A stretch of DNA of 60,000 bases from Adiantum capillus-veneris (GCA_014529385.2 CM043970.1:64936496-64996495), one strand, 5' to 3'; numbered from the stretch's first letter, positions 42,010 to 56,868 are shown. Numbers and translations are program-made. Notes: generated from the sequence alone by a model not told the origin.

Positions 42010-44310
42010 TTGGATGTTAACGTGTGGTTTTTTACAAAAGTACCTACTAATGTCCTTAAAAAATCATCAGCAAGAGAATTTTAACTGATAACATCTCCTC
42101 AATGAGTGTAAATAGTATATATAGTATTAGCTAAATGGAAAGCAACAATGGATGGGGAGTTGAGAGTTCTCTACTCAGTCAATGTAACCCAGCTCACTCC
42201 CAACCAAATCAATGCTCAATGGCATCAACAATCGCTACCCTACCCTTTGATAAAGGTGGAGCTACTGCAAGTTAAAGAAAGACCTTACAAGGATTTGCAA
42301 GAAGAAGGTTCATATGCTCTCCACCCCAAATGGAGAAACAATTGGCTCAACAAAAACCCAAGGGACCTCATTCTGTTTACAAGAGCACCTGCATCAATAC
42401 AGAAGGATCCTACATTTTTTCCTATACCAAGGGTAAGGACATGGTAGGCACACGAAACATTAAAGAAGAAGAGGCCGACATGGCTCAATTACCCAAAATT
42501 GCCAGCTCAAGAGGAGGGACCAGCAATGGAGGGACACATGGTGAAAACCCTAAAGGGCACCATAAACTTCTTCAAGAGCCTCGCTGACCTCTCATGTGCA
42601 ATGCTCTATAAAATCTGCAAAATTTTGCTCACATGCATTCTAGCTTTTCATGAACCTGAGCAAGCAGGAGCCCATAGATGTCTTTCTTAGAAGGTAATAA
42701 AGGCTTGTGCTATAATTTGAGCGGATAGCCTCCTCTACGGCTTCTACGCTAGATGTATGTTCTTGCCATTTTTTAAAATGCAGGTTGTAAAAGTCCTCTA
42801 GAGTGTGGAACGGCTTGGTAATGACAAGGATATTGGAGCTTGAGAGAGGGTATGGAGTGGCTTGAAAGTACCAGAGGAATGGCTTGGGGATTTTGTGGAG
42901 CTTGGACAAAACTCTTACCCCTTGTTATGCACAGTTTATTGTGGAGATTTGTATTTTTTCCAAGGTCTACCACATGGCAAACGTGCGAAGCGGCTATTGA
43001 CGACAAAGTCTCGGATTTCAGAGAAGGATAGCAGATTGTGCGGAGCCCATTGCGTGTGGAGTTCTCTTTGCAATGGAATTGAATAAGTTTGGATCTTTTA
43101 CGGCTTGGTTTGTATGACCATTTTTTGGAGTGCGAGAAGGTACCTGATTACCAGATCTTGCAACTTCAAAATGGCCTCCCCTTGGTTGACTGCCTATGAT
43201 GACAACAACTAAAAGCAACAAGTGGCTATGGAAAATGGATTGTCAACCATCCATTTAGCGACCTATGCAATGGCACAGTTCTCAAGGAACCCTACAAATT
43301 GTTTTATTTGAGTTTGTGAAGTCAAAAGAAAATGGAGGAGTTCGCTAGAGGACATCGGCAAAAGTCAGTTGGACAAGGATGGCAGATTGAATACTCGGTT
43401 AGATGCCTCGATACCCGGGAGGTATGACCAGAGTCATGATTGTGATTTGACGCTTTGTTTGGCTTGAGAGTTTGAAGCCAAAGGCAAAAGCAATAACTCA
43501 CAGATAAACAAGGTCAAAGGCAAGCTCGACAGAGATTATGGTAATAAAGATTTGACAGAGGAGATCGACATGGCACTCGTGGCGGTGGCCACAATGGCCT
43601 TGACATAAGATCTCTACTCAAATGACAGGTGTCACCACTAGCTTCAGCCTGAGAGAGGCTTATGAGTGGCAGAGAGGGGCAAGCAATGAATGCTCCCTAT
43701 AATTAATTTGGACCCTTGCGTTGGAGTTTAAGTTATTGGTGTTTGGACCCGTAGGTCAGAGTTCAATGCACATGCATCTGGTAGGGAACCAATGAAATGT
43801 CTTAAACAGTATGGATGGGTGTGCCAATTCAGTGTTGTTGGTCAAATATGGACATGATGTGTTCCAACAGTTCATTATCTTGGATTTTTATATTTTGGAC
43901 GTGATGTGTTCATAGTTCACAAATGGGGATTATTGGACATAGTATGGTCTACAATTCAAATTTTTTACAAAGGCAACCGATGCTCAAGACAACATTGCTT
44001 TCATGTACAAAGTTGAGGAGAGCAACACTGAGGTGTATCTAGTATCCCGACCGGTGCTGGCCATGGTAGCTTCTACATTGACTTGGTCTCACTATTGATG
44101 TCCACCATGAACTGCGGAGAGGGTGTTAAAGTTTAGGCATCTCAAGTGAACTTCCCTATGTGATCCCATTATTTAGTTTGGCTTTTAGGTATTTAATTTA
44201 CTTATTTGTCAAAGTCTTGGGTAGGGAAATTTACTGGGATTGCTATATAAGCAGCCCCTTGTCTCCATTGTATACACATTCAGTTATTCATTGCCAAGGT
44301 TTATTGGTTT
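42010..44310. other. Possible 3' LTR followed by unassigned sequence
   Basis: The first few hundred bases may be the 3' LTR of the preceding Ty3 element (a TATATATAGTATT stretch lies at 42115-42128). Frames up to 99 codons on both strands (42148-43221) show no motif. Nothing else was recognised. Confidence 0.4.
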
Positions 44311-44314
44311 AGGA

Positions 44315-44315
<1 letters not shown>

Positions 44316-44396
<81 letters not shown>
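44316..44396. repeat. (CT)n microsatellite, ~80 bp
   Basis: The longest CT run of the window, uninterrupted. Confidence 0.98.
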
Positions 44397-44398
<2 letters not shown>

Positions 44399-44986
44399 GC
44401 TTTCGCATCGTCGACTTTGACAGCAAGCTTTACTCTTGAAAAGGACCAAGATCATCTCAAAACTTGTGTGTTTGTGATGATTTGGTCCTTTTTTAGAGTA
44501 AAGCACACTCACAATCACAATCGCACGACCGTCCCAATGATGGAAGGGCCATATTTTGAAATAGCTAGCCAAAACATTGGTGTTTTCATAACCAAACTCT
44601 TGTGTTTAGTAAAGCACGACATAATAGGGCTGAAAAGAGGCGTCCTACACATGACCAAAAAAACGACACTAAACTTATCCATACGTACAAATTTAGAAAA
44701 ATTAGAAAACTTTTTTTTTATATGTCCTAAATTTTTTGCAATTTTCAATGTCTCGTAGCTCCCAAACGGCTCTGAATTTTTCTGAGAGCAGCTCAACAAA
44801 ATGGTGCATCTTGTCATGCTCTTTGATAGTTGTGTGACATAAAAAATTCACATCGTGCTTGAGCACTCCAAACATCAGTTAACAATTTCTATAGAAACTA
44901 TGTAAAAATTAATCTACGGGCTGAAACAAGCGTCAAAATGATGGAATCTAAAAATACTCAAAGAACCAATTATTTTATGTTTAGGA

Positions 44987-45504
44987 TGTTAGAGTTCATG
45001 CATCTCTCTTGGTTCATCTAATCAGTCCCAATTTCTCCCAGGGACAGGTGTTAGGGAGTGAGGGATGTTGTGTGGCTATGCCCACCAGGTGTGAGGTAGG
45101 TTTCTCATGTCCGGTTGTGTCTAGCCATGGTTATTAGCCTTGGGTTTTGGTTTGTTCCATGGCCATAAGGCTCCTATAGGGTAGGAGTATTTTTCCCATC
45201 CCTGCTGGTATTTTTCCTTGGGCATCTACTACCTTTTCTTTATATTTCCCATTTTACCAGGTTGTGGTGGTGGTGGACATCTAGTTGGTATGGTCCCTTT
45301 GAGCTATATATGCAGGGCAAGAGCACTAGGGGAGATCACTCGTGCACAGGATCTGTGATGCAAGGCGCCCCTAGTGGGAAACCCTAGGGTTACAAACAGG
45401 GGTTGAGGAGGGCCTCATCTTGCATAGCATTTTTAGCTCAGCCTATCGTTTTCTTCCTTCCCAAGCCAAAGGGGAGCATTCAGCCCTAGCTTCAAATTCC
45501 AACA
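44987..45504 (+). mobile_element. Possible solo LTR (TGTTAG...CCAACA, 518 bp)
   Basis: It begins TGTTAGAGTTCATGC and ends AAATTCCAACA, giving complementary LTR-style ends, and contains a TATA-like CTATATATGCAGGG (near 45304-45317) followed by GTGCACAGG. The flanks (TAGGA, CCAAT) do not form a target duplication. Its last 14 bases also occur at 48026, where they belong to a longer repeated block, so the right boundary is doubtful. Confidence 0.4.
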
Positions 45505-45972
45505 CCAATCAACAGTTTTGTGATTTTGTTAAATTTCAATGATGAACGAAAGCCATATTATAAAATGAGCGTCGCCTACCTCATGAAAAAGACATTTGCA
45601 TTGAATAAAAAGGCGCCCGTTTGCAAGGACAACTGACACATTTTTTATATTTTTCTTAATATCAATCTATTTTTTTACGTAACGTAAGCTCTTCTTTCAT
45701 TGGAGTAGCACTTTTTCCTCTCTCTTCTAAAAGGCCCTCCAAAAGACCTCTGAAATCTCCTAATGCTAATGAAATGTTGCTTACTTTTCTATGGGTGCAG
45801 GTGGCTACTTTCTTTGGTTCAACTTTTTGGTGCTTTACTATTTGGAAGATCTGGAGTTAGTTCGAAGGAGTTTTCACCTTTTGGATGGTGTCTTATACCA
45901 ACCTGTTGATATTCATTTGTAAGAAATCAGGCTATCTAAGTTTGTTTTGTATAATAGACCTTGTATTTGTCA
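45491..45972 (+). repeat. Dispersed repeat copy 1 (~482 bp)
   Basis: From TTCAAATTCCAACACCAATC to GACCTTGTATTTGTC it matches 48026-48507 almost base for base (a handful of substitutions). The second copy is partly the right arm of a large inverted repeat. Confidence 0.95.
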
Positions 45973-46374
45973 AGTTGTAATGTCACTTTTACTATGGCTT
46001 GGATGGTGTATGCTCCTATTAGAGAGCTTTCAATTACTTATTAAAACATTGAGGTTCAAAGTTGTATCAATGGCATTGGTTGTATGTCCCTTTAGTAAAT
46101 GAAGGATTTCCTGTCGTTATGCATATTCAGTCATATTTTGAGCTTGGGTAGTTCAACATTCATGAGGGTATTGTAGCCTGCTAAGCTGGTTGTTTGGCAC
46201 CTTATAAAGCTGAGGCCTGAGGATTATGTTCTTCATAACACTGGGTGATGAAAACCATTTGGTATAGTGGACCTAGTAGTTTGGTATGTAACTTTGGCCT
46301 AGCATAGTTTGACACCAACCAGAAGTTTGATTTTTAATATTCTTAATGGTATTAACCCTCTGAGAGTTGAGTAC

Positions 46375-47220
46375 CGTTACTTATTAGTTGACCAATATAC
46401 CAGTATCACCAGCACCAATACTAGAATGGATAGTCTAAAACTAGTACCATTACGAATATGTCAGTATGGCAGAATAGCAGTTTCAATACCAGTACTATTG
46501 GGACCAGTACTACCAGTATCAATACTTGTACCAATTCTAGTATATCGAATGTATATCAAATCTGTATCTATATCAATGCACCGGCTCTCAATAGGACTCG
46601 TGTAGAATTACCTACTTCCCTTCTTTGAGTATATAACTCCTAGTTATACATTCATTCTGATATTCACTGCATGATAATATGTCTAGAACCGGTATACCAG
46701 TAAGCGGGTAGACTAGTATAGCAATAAAGCAACACCAGTTCTAGTACTCTTAGAACCATTACTAATAATGACAATTTGAAACTAGTACCAGTACTAGTAT
46801 ACCTGTATAGCCGTATTGCAATATCAGTACCAAGACTAACCGTATTGGTACTAGCACTAAAAAACAAGTTTCACAACCAATATACCAGACCTATATCAAT
46901 ACCAATACTCCAGCTCTTTGCAAGACTCCTATAAGAATTACCTATTTCCTATTTTCAAGTATAAAACCACTAGTTTTTTCATTTTTGGGTATTCTCAACA
47001 TAGACAAATGTTTGGGAACCGATATACCAGTATAACATTATAGTAGTATAACGGTATCAATTCCACCACTACCAGTACCAGTACCAGCACTGAAAGACTA
47101 AGACTAATACCAGTATTGATGAACCAGTATACCAGGATAGCGGTATAGCAATACTAGTACTACCAGTACTAGCACTACAGATCTGAGACTGGTACCAATA
47201 CCACTACCAATATACTAGAC
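46375..47220. repeat. CCAGTA/ACTAGTA minisatellite in ~330-bp higher-order units
   Basis: Dozens of short ACCAGTAC, CCAGTAT and TAGTACC motifs fill this stretch, ordered in larger units: GAACCGGTATACCAG at 46686 recurs as GAACCGATATACCAG at 47016, and AGAATTACCTACTTCC near 46605 recurs as AGAATTACCTATTTCC near 46932 (period about 330 bp). Both strands have a similar motif because of near-palindromic GTACTAGTAC elements. Confidence 0.85.
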
Positions 47221-47338
47221 TGTCAAAGGTTTGTTTATGATGGTGTAATTGGCTACCAAAGTCTCTTGAAATTTCTCTTTACTTGCACAAAAAAATTGTA
47301 CCTTTGTGACATGGATAACAATTAGGATGCCCATGCAT

Positions 47339-48335
47339 CACCTGCATATAGAGCAAATGCATTAGGAGATTTCGGAGGTCATTTGGAGGGCCTTCTAAGA
47401 AATTCTATTTCTCTCTCTAGAAAATGTTCTTAAAATATACTTGCACTTGTTGCATACGTCCAAAAGGACAACTGAACACTCTAAAAAGTGAACCTAACTT
47501 TTCAAAAATCCTTAAAAATGGTCACTTTTTTATTCAATGCGTGTGTTGTTTTCATGAAGTACACGACGCTCATTCAATATAGCTTTCGTCATCATTGGAA
47601 TTAAAAAATCAGAAAATTATTAGTTGGTGTTAGAATTTAAATTTTTTGATACCACCAATGCGTCCAAAATAACCAAAAATTAAAAAAATGTCTATCTACT
47701 TGCCTCAATCTGGCAGTTAGAGAGGGAGAAATTATCAAAATACCCCTAAAAAGGAGATTTTGCCTCATGGTGCGCGGGCGACCATTTGAAAAATTCCAAA
47801 TGGACCTCCACACGCCGTGAGGCAAAAAATAAAAAAAAGTGGATCACGGTGCGTAGAGGGTCAGGTAGAATTCTCCAGATGGTCCCTCGCGTGCCATGAT
47901 CCAAAATCCCCTTTTCAGGGGTCTTTTGGCAATTTCTCTCTCTTCGGGTGTCAGATTGAGGCAAGTAGATAGGCAATTTTTAGGTTTTTGGTCATTTCGG
48001 ACGCATTGGCAGTGTCAAAGGTTTCAAATTCCAACACCAATCAACAGTTTTGTGATTTTGTTAAATTTCAATGATGAACGAAAGCCATATTATAAAATGA
48101 GCGTCGCCTACCTCATGAAAAAGACATTTGCATTGAATAAAAAGGCGCCCGTTTGCAAGGACAACTGACACATTTTTTATATTTTTCTTAATATCAATCT
48201 ATTTTTCTACGTAACGTAAGCTCTTCTTTCATTGGAGTAGCACTTTTTCCTCTCTCTTCTAAAATGCCCTCCAAAAGACCTCTGAAATCTCCTAATGCTA
48301 ATGAAATGTTGCGTACTTTTCTATGGGTGCAGGTG
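47339..48335. repeat. ~1-kb inverted repeat (two ~490-bp arms, 17-bp loop)
   Basis: The left arm 47339-47822 and right arm 47840-48335 are reverse complements with scattered differences. The outer ends are CACCTGCA/TGCAGGTG; matching landmarks are GCATTAGGAGATTTC (47360; right arm 48285), CGACGCTCATT (47566; 48100), CCAATGCGTCC (47653; 48004) and ACTTGCCTCAATCTG (47698; 47958). An A-rich loop separates them. The RNA or DNA would fold into a long hairpin. It may be a foldback or MULE-like element; flanking target duplications were not seen. Confidence 0.92.
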
Positions 48336-48507
48336 GCTACTTTCTTTGGTTCAACTTTTTGGTGCTTTACTATTTGGAAGATCTGGAGCTAGTTCGAAGG
48401 AGTTTTCACCTTTTGGATGGTGGCTTATACCAACCTGTTGATATTCATTTGTAAGAAATCAGGCTATCTAAGTTTGTTTTGTATAATAGACCTTGTATTT
48501 GTCTGGG
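48026..48507 (+). repeat. Dispersed repeat copy 2 (~482 bp)
   Basis: The partner of 45491-45972. Its first 310 bp are the right arm of the inverted repeat; the last 172 bp extend outside the arm, so the repeated unit is not simply the arm. Confidence 0.95.
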
Positions 48508-50530
48508 TACCTTCGTCTTTGAACATGTATATGTTTATTTGTGGGTAATATATGTAAATAACTAAAACACACACACAAACACACATATATTACAAATGTA
48601 TGTGCATTGAGTTGGATTCTCACCACTATAGCACTCGTTGCTCTATATGTGGGGGGGGGAGAGAGAGAGAGAGAGGAGGGAATATTTAAACTCGATTAAG
48701 AGAGTGTGTGTGCAGGCAAGTAGAGAAGAGTAGAGAGTGTGTGGCTATGGTGCTCTACTTAGACAATTGACCAAGAAATTATCAAATGATAAAACATATA
48801 TTTTTTTAAATATAGCAATAATGTTTTGATCAATAATTTTTTATCAAAAAAGAGTTTTAATCAACATAATGAAAATTATTCATTTAATTCATGTATTACG
48901 TTGAATATTCAAACAAATAAATGCAATGCAAGTGGTTACAAGTAAGTAGACCTTTGTAAAGGCTCTATTGGTTAGTAAGAGAAAGTCCACAAATAGTGGA
49001 AACTCATGATATTGAATATTGATTTTTGTTAAGAGATTGGATTGTCTTCACTAGACCTTGTTTGAGTTAAAAAAAAAAAGTGATTTTTGAAGAGCTATAC
49101 GAACAAAATCACGATTGGAACTAATAATTGTGTGCCCTAATTTATAAATAAAACAATGTTGTAGCAATTTAAAAATTAGAGGAACAGATGAGTGTGGTGT
49201 GAAAAGTGGGAGACTAGTGTCTAATTGGAACTATGGCTAGGGACAGGTGGACCCAATTAGTCATGTACTTTTCACAATTCTAGAAATTAGTTAAGGATAA
49301 TTCTAGCCTCTTAAATGTTGGGAAAAGGGTGTCATTCATAGATGCTAAGTATGTTGAGATTTTAGTTTAGAGAAATAGGATTTTAGCTCTCATCACATGT
49401 TATCACCCTAGCATCTATGATTGAGAAGGATAGAGGCCTTCCTCACCTCTATTGCTTGTATCCTTGCATTTTTGAGTTAAAGTAAAGTGTTGCTAATGAA
49501 ACTTGATAATAAAAGAAGTTCAACTATCAAGTCACTGCCAGATTAGGGACCTTACATAAATAATCTATGGTAAAATGGGCCTAAATTATGCTCTTGTTAA
49601 GAGATATGAATTCTTGGGAGAGTGACTTAGCCTTGACCTTCAAGCTTATGCTTGAAAGATTAGAGCTAGACTCTTGTGCACAGAGATGGTCATGAGGCTC
49701 TTTCATTTTCTATGCTCTTGTTAACTCTTGATTAATCTAATCTTCATTATTGTCATCAATATTGTCTCACTTATTTTCCAAAAATAGTTTTTTTTTTCAT
49801 TCTTGATTAAATTGCTAACAATTCATGCTTTTAGTCTCAAATTTTAATAGTATCATGAGTTCTTTCATTTTGTCTTTTGCATATTTAAGTAGGTTGACTA
49901 GTGGGTGTGTGGTGCATTCTTGACCTTGTAATTTTGTATGCATATTTCTAATTGTGTGCTTTGTGTTTTGATGGGTTTTATTGTGTCTACACATGTCTTA
50001 ATCCTTTTCCACGTGTACGCCATTGTGTTTTGGCACCTTGATTGACATTGAATGGTTGGTGGTGTCTAAAATTGTGGTGATTAGTGTGTGAACGTCATAA
50101 CTATGTTCCTTATATGTGTGTGCTTGGGTTTTGTGCTATTGCAAGGGGATTGACAAGATGGACTCCATTGTCACAATGTATGTAATTGGTTAATGATTGA
50201 TGTTTAGAAGAATATGAGGGGTAGTCTAGCCATGATTTCTCTCTATTATAAATCACAAACAACACTTTTTGGAAAAATTCTTGTGTGATCCCTCCATGCC
50301 CTAGCCAGGTTATTACTTGTGTAGGATTGTTGTGCTAGTGCACAAGGAGATTTGGATTGACTGCCACCTGGTAAAATTTATCCATTTGATTGATTGGTTG
50401 GATTGAACTAGCAAACATATAGCAAATATAGCTTTTGCAACTAGCAAAGTGTGGCCTTGTCATGTAATTAAATGGAACTAACAAATTCATGCTTCCTACA
50501 TGTTTGCTATATAGTACTTGAATGTTTTTT
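48508..50530. other. AT-rich unassigned sequence
   Basis: No gene, RNA or large repeat was recognised. Short CA and GA tracts occur near 48565 and 48658. Confidence 0.4.
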
Positions 50531-50534
50531 CCAT

Positions 50535-50690
50535 TTTTCCTACATAAAAACTGGTGCTACACATTTTCTATTTAGTAATTTAATTCAAGTAGATAGATCT
50601 AAAATTTCCTACATAGCAATGGTTGCTACATATTTTCTATCTAGTAATTTAGTGCAAGTAGATGGATCTAAAAATTATTCTTATACAAAA
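50535..50690 (+). repeat. 69-bp tandem duplication
   Basis: TTTTCTATTTAGTAATTTA at 50564 recurs as TTTTCTATCTAGTAATTTA at 50633, each followed by CAAGTAGATAGATCTAAAA-like text. Two copies. Confidence 0.85.
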
Positions 50691-51297
50691 AAAGGTGTGT
50701 TCCTATGAAATTGCTATACCGCATTTGATTAGGTTATGATAATCCTACATAGAAAAAGTTTCTATGCAGTTGTTAATTTGAAATTCACTACATTTTCAAG
50801 ATTGATTATGCAAAATTATGGTTCTACGTAATTTCCATGTAGCAAAATTGAATTTTCTCTCACTCACAATACAACATGTCATAGATTTTTATAAAATTAC
50901 AAATCAAATGTGATGGCTTGGTGGTGTCACTTAGTTTATAGAGGCTTGCATCAATGAGTGGATTTTTGCCTCCATCCACACTTGACCTTTTTTTTTTTGT
51001 GATGTCCGTGTCACTCCCTTGCTCCATCGTTTACGCCTTCTATGTACAAGCTAGCTAATTCTTTTCCACCTTTAATACATCAATTCTTGAAAATCACATG
51101 CTTGTAATGATTATTTGAATTAGCCTCAAAGTTTATTTCAATTAGAGTCATACACTATTTTTCACTTGTTTTTATTGCATGGAGAACTCAACCCTTGATA
51201 AAGCCTATATTAATTGAAATCATTCCAAATCTACATATTATATGGTTCACAATCTATATACCATCGAAACATTCCACGTGCAGAATTCTTACTAGTC

Positions 51298-51299
<2 letters not shown>

Positions 51300-51350
<51 letters not shown>
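51300..51350 (+). repeat. Homopolymer run of 51 C
   Basis: Fifty-one consecutive C with no interruption; the complementary strand is 51 G. Such a run can form G-quadruplex or i-motif structures and is prone to slippage in cells and in sequencing. Confidence 0.97.
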
Positions 51351-51986
51351 TTTTGAACCGATACTCCAACCCATGATCAGGACCTTCATTAGATTATTGA
51401 TGAATACCTTTTGATATATTTATGTGTATTTTCTAACATTATGAGAAACTCAAATATCTACTTGGAACAAGCTATTTGTTAAAAGATATAACCATAAGTG
51501 CAATGGGATGGTTGAGGTGTTGCCCAATATTCTATTTCCTTTACTATTTAACAATGGACACGAATTTCAGCATGCTTTGATTTATAGACAATCTGGCAAA
51601 AAGATAAGGGAAATAAATTTACAATCCATGATGAACTCTAAAAGGAAAGGTACTAGCTCAAGTATAGCTTTGTCCCACTTTCTATGGCTACGTTGAAGCA
51701 AAAAAAGGATTTATTCATGAAGTTTTGTGATTACTCTATAGCCTAATATGGTGCTTAAAGAATTCCCTAACAAAAATTAAATATCTTGTAAACCTCCATT
51801 AGGCACTTTGCAAAGAAGTCTTGCAATTGATCCAATTGGAGAAGTTACCTCTCTAGTTTGGAACTTTCTTATCATGATGCAATTAGATAAATAGTCCCTT
51901 CATGTTTCTATCATGTTTTCAACCTCAATCACTAGTTATGATGGGTTTAGCTATTGATGAGAAATGAGAATAAATCAAGGACTTAA

Positions 51987-53326
51987 CACTAGAATGGTAA
52001 CAGGACACTTTTATGTCCTTGGACACTTTTGTGTCCAGTTAAGTGACCATTTTGCTTGAATTATTTGAAGAGTATGAAAATGAATTTCTAGGTGCTATAT
52101 ATCCACAAAGTTGCCTCATGAGCTGAAAAAAACTTAGCATTTTTTTTTGAGTATCGATCCCACCATTAACCTTACTCTTGCACAACATGTTTGAACCTAA
52201 ACTGTGTGAAAAAACAAGTCCCGTTTTTGGCTTTTTTTCAATTTTTGGCAACTATACCACTCTAAACTTCATGTTTGTGAGGTTTAGATGGCTAGAGGTT
52301 AGGCCTTCATAGTTCTCAACATGTTTTGATGCTTATAGGGAGAGCTAAGTGTTAAAATTGAAAGTTATGACCAATTTACAAGAATTGCATAATCCTGTTT
52401 TTTAGCCAAAATTAGCACTTTTATGATTTTTTTGGTGGCTTTCTTGATATCCAAATTCAATTTTGATTGTGTAAGTGTAATGTATAACATAAAGCTAATC
52501 GTCCTTGAGTTTTGGGGGACCTAATATGCTATATAGCATAGTATATGATGATGGTTGAGTTTTTTGATTGCTGAAGAATACGATATATTTTAGAGTAGCA
52601 AGTATAACTTTCTCAATATTGCTAGTTTCTTAGGCCAACTGTGTGTATTTTGTAGGTAGTGACCATATCTAATCATAGACTACAAACTTGGCTAGATATT
52701 GAGTAGTTTCTATGGGTTTCTAGATGTCATAATGCTAAACCCAGTTTTTTCATGTTTGTTGTATTTAGCACTTTATGATTGCCCCCAAGGTTCCAATTGT
52801 AAGAGATCCATTATCCTTTTGACATGCTCCATGGCTCCTTTTGAATCCAGAGGCCCAAAGGGAACTAAGAAAACATGTATATAGTATCTGTATTGAGCGT
52901 GACTATAGAAACTTTGATGATAGGTCCGCAGAATGGCAAAAATGCAACTTTTTTGTACCTATTTTTTTTTGCCCAAAAAAAAAACAATGAGGTAAAAGCA
53001 ACCATATGTTTTGGTCACCAACCCATTGAAGTTAACGGGGCATTTTATCTCATGTCCTACAAAAATCTGCACTCTTATTTATATGCAATCAACCGTAAGA
53101 AATTGTTGTTTTGGGTAAAATGCACCGGTCCATCAACTTTGGAGGCTTGTAGTGACCAAGGGATGAGAAAAATTACAAGTTTCTCATTTTTTCCATATGT
53201 AGTAGTTATCGAACTATAAGCTCATGAAAGGATTTTTCAAAATGAGTGGATCTACTATGGTTTTGGAAAATTTTCCCAAAACCCTGAAAGGACACTTTTA
53301 TGTCCTGTTAGGTTACCATTCTAGTG
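51987..53326. mobile_element. CACTA-like DNA transposon, non-autonomous (~1.34 kb)
   Basis: Both ends carry CACTAGAATGGTAAC in inverted orientation (51987-52001 and 53312-53326). A subterminal motif GGACACTTTTATGTCC lies next to each end (52003-52018 and 53290-53305), with a second left copy GGACACTTTTGTGTCC at 52021-52036. The first five bases CACTA and the subterminal repeats are the hallmarks of the CACTA (En/Spm) superfamily. The flanking 3 bp are TAA and TAT, a near-match to the expected 3-bp duplication. No transposase frame is present; the 114-codon open frame at 52875-53219 has no known motif. Confidence 0.82.
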
Positions 53327-53639
53327 TATGTGCTAATGAAATATGTAGTCAAGTCACTTTTATAGAAAGTTTAGAAGATATGTACTTACATGTTTCAGCG
53401 CCTTCAAAAATTATAAAAATTGGTCATTCATTTTAGTTATGGTGACTCATCTAAAATACTCAAGTGAGTTATAAATTGAATCTAGAAACTAATTTGGATA
53501 TAAGTAGTTTACTCAAACATTTTCAAAGGGACAATAATGTAGACAATGAAGACGTTCTTCTTGGCTTTGTTGAACCTTCTACTAAATCGTATATAGTCCA
53601 AATAGACAGTTGGATTCATGAGAGGTGCAAATGTGGAAA

Positions 53640-53765
53640 ACATTAGTGTTCTTAAGAAGATATCACCACTTTTATTTTTTATGATAAAATAAAAGTGGAA
53701 AACATTAGTGTTCTTAAGAAGATATCAACACTTTTATTTTTTAGGATAAAAATGTTTCTCCAAAA
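53640..53765 (+). repeat. 62-bp tandem duplication
   Basis: The unit ATTAGTGTTCTTAAGAAGAT through CACTTTTATTTTTT occurs at 53642 and again at 53704, with two or three differences. Confidence 0.95.
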
Positions 53766-54194
53766 CGAGTAATGTCAGGCCAAGGGTAGAGTGAGGAGAC
53801 ACATGCAAGACAAGGGGTTATATATAGCTAGGACAAAGGGCCTATGTATACTCTGGTTGGGTGTGGTGAGCATGTGTTTATTCCTAGTTTCTTACAATAC
53901 ATAACTATGCCTACGTGTTTATTGCCTACTACAAATCAAAATAACCTAGATTTTGTAGTTATACTAGTGTACCCTTCCCTACCACGTCCACAACTCATAC
54001 ACCCTATAGCACCAGCATCTTCAGTTGTGGTAAAGGGAGCATGTGCCTTACCTCGGGATTATACATCTGATGTCTAGCAGCCATTGAATTCACTGACCAT
54101 CAACCTTATTCTTTCTACATAGAAGAATAAGGGGTCTCATTCATTAAGTAGTGAGTACTCCCCCTACACGTGGTCTATCACTCTACACTCACTG

Positions 54195-54200
<6 letters not shown>
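53766..54200. other. Unassigned sequence
   Basis: No gene or repeat family was recognised. Confidence 0.35.
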
Positions 54201-54202
<2 letters not shown>

Positions 54203-54229
<27 letters not shown>

Positions 54230-54236
54230 TCTCTCT

Positions 54237-54284
<48 letters not shown>
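54203..54284. repeat. Compound (CA)n(CT)n(GT)n microsatellite
   Basis: About 13 CA units run into 6 CT units and then 22 GT units. The CA and GT parts are complementary, so a hairpin with a CT loop is possible. Confidence 0.97.
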
Positions 54285-54288
<4 letters not shown>

Positions 54289-54397
54289 TTAGTACTCTTG
54301 GTCTTTTTCTAGCTTAAATTTAAAAAAAGGGACCACACATAAACCTAGCTCTTGGATCGGGACTTGTTGGGGGTTGTTTTGTATGGCAATGATAATT

Positions 54398-56850
<2,453 letters not shown>

Positions 56851-56856
56851 TTTAAC

Positions 56857-56868
56857 TGGTATCAAAGC
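56857..56868 (+). promoter_or_regulatory. Possible tRNA-iMet primer-binding site
   Basis: TGGTATCAAAGC differs by one base from the copia primer site at 33466-33477 and is followed by a purine-rich AGGGAGAG. If real, a 5' LTR should end just to the left (near CACATTCA, 56836-56843), but no second LTR copy or Gag start is recognisable. Confidence 0.35.

Noticed and set aside
42148-43221. Overlapping frames of 60-99 codons on both strands
   Set aside because: No motifs, no splice pattern, and mutual overlap; probably random in LTR or intergenic sequence.
47339-48335. Inverted repeat as a microRNA precursor
   Set aside because: The arms are far too long and diverged with many indels; a foldback transposon is more likely.
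45491-48507. The two 482-bp direct repeats as LTRs of one element
   Set aside because: No primer-binding site after the first or purine tract before the second, ends are not TG...CA, no pol motifs lie between them, and the second copy overlaps an inverted repeat.
51214-51414. Poly-proline frame
   Set aside because: It comes from the 51-C homopolymer and has no flanking coding signal.
52875-53219. 114-codon frame inside the CACTA-like element as a transposase
   Set aside because: No CACTA transposase motif; too short and without similarity to known transposase text.
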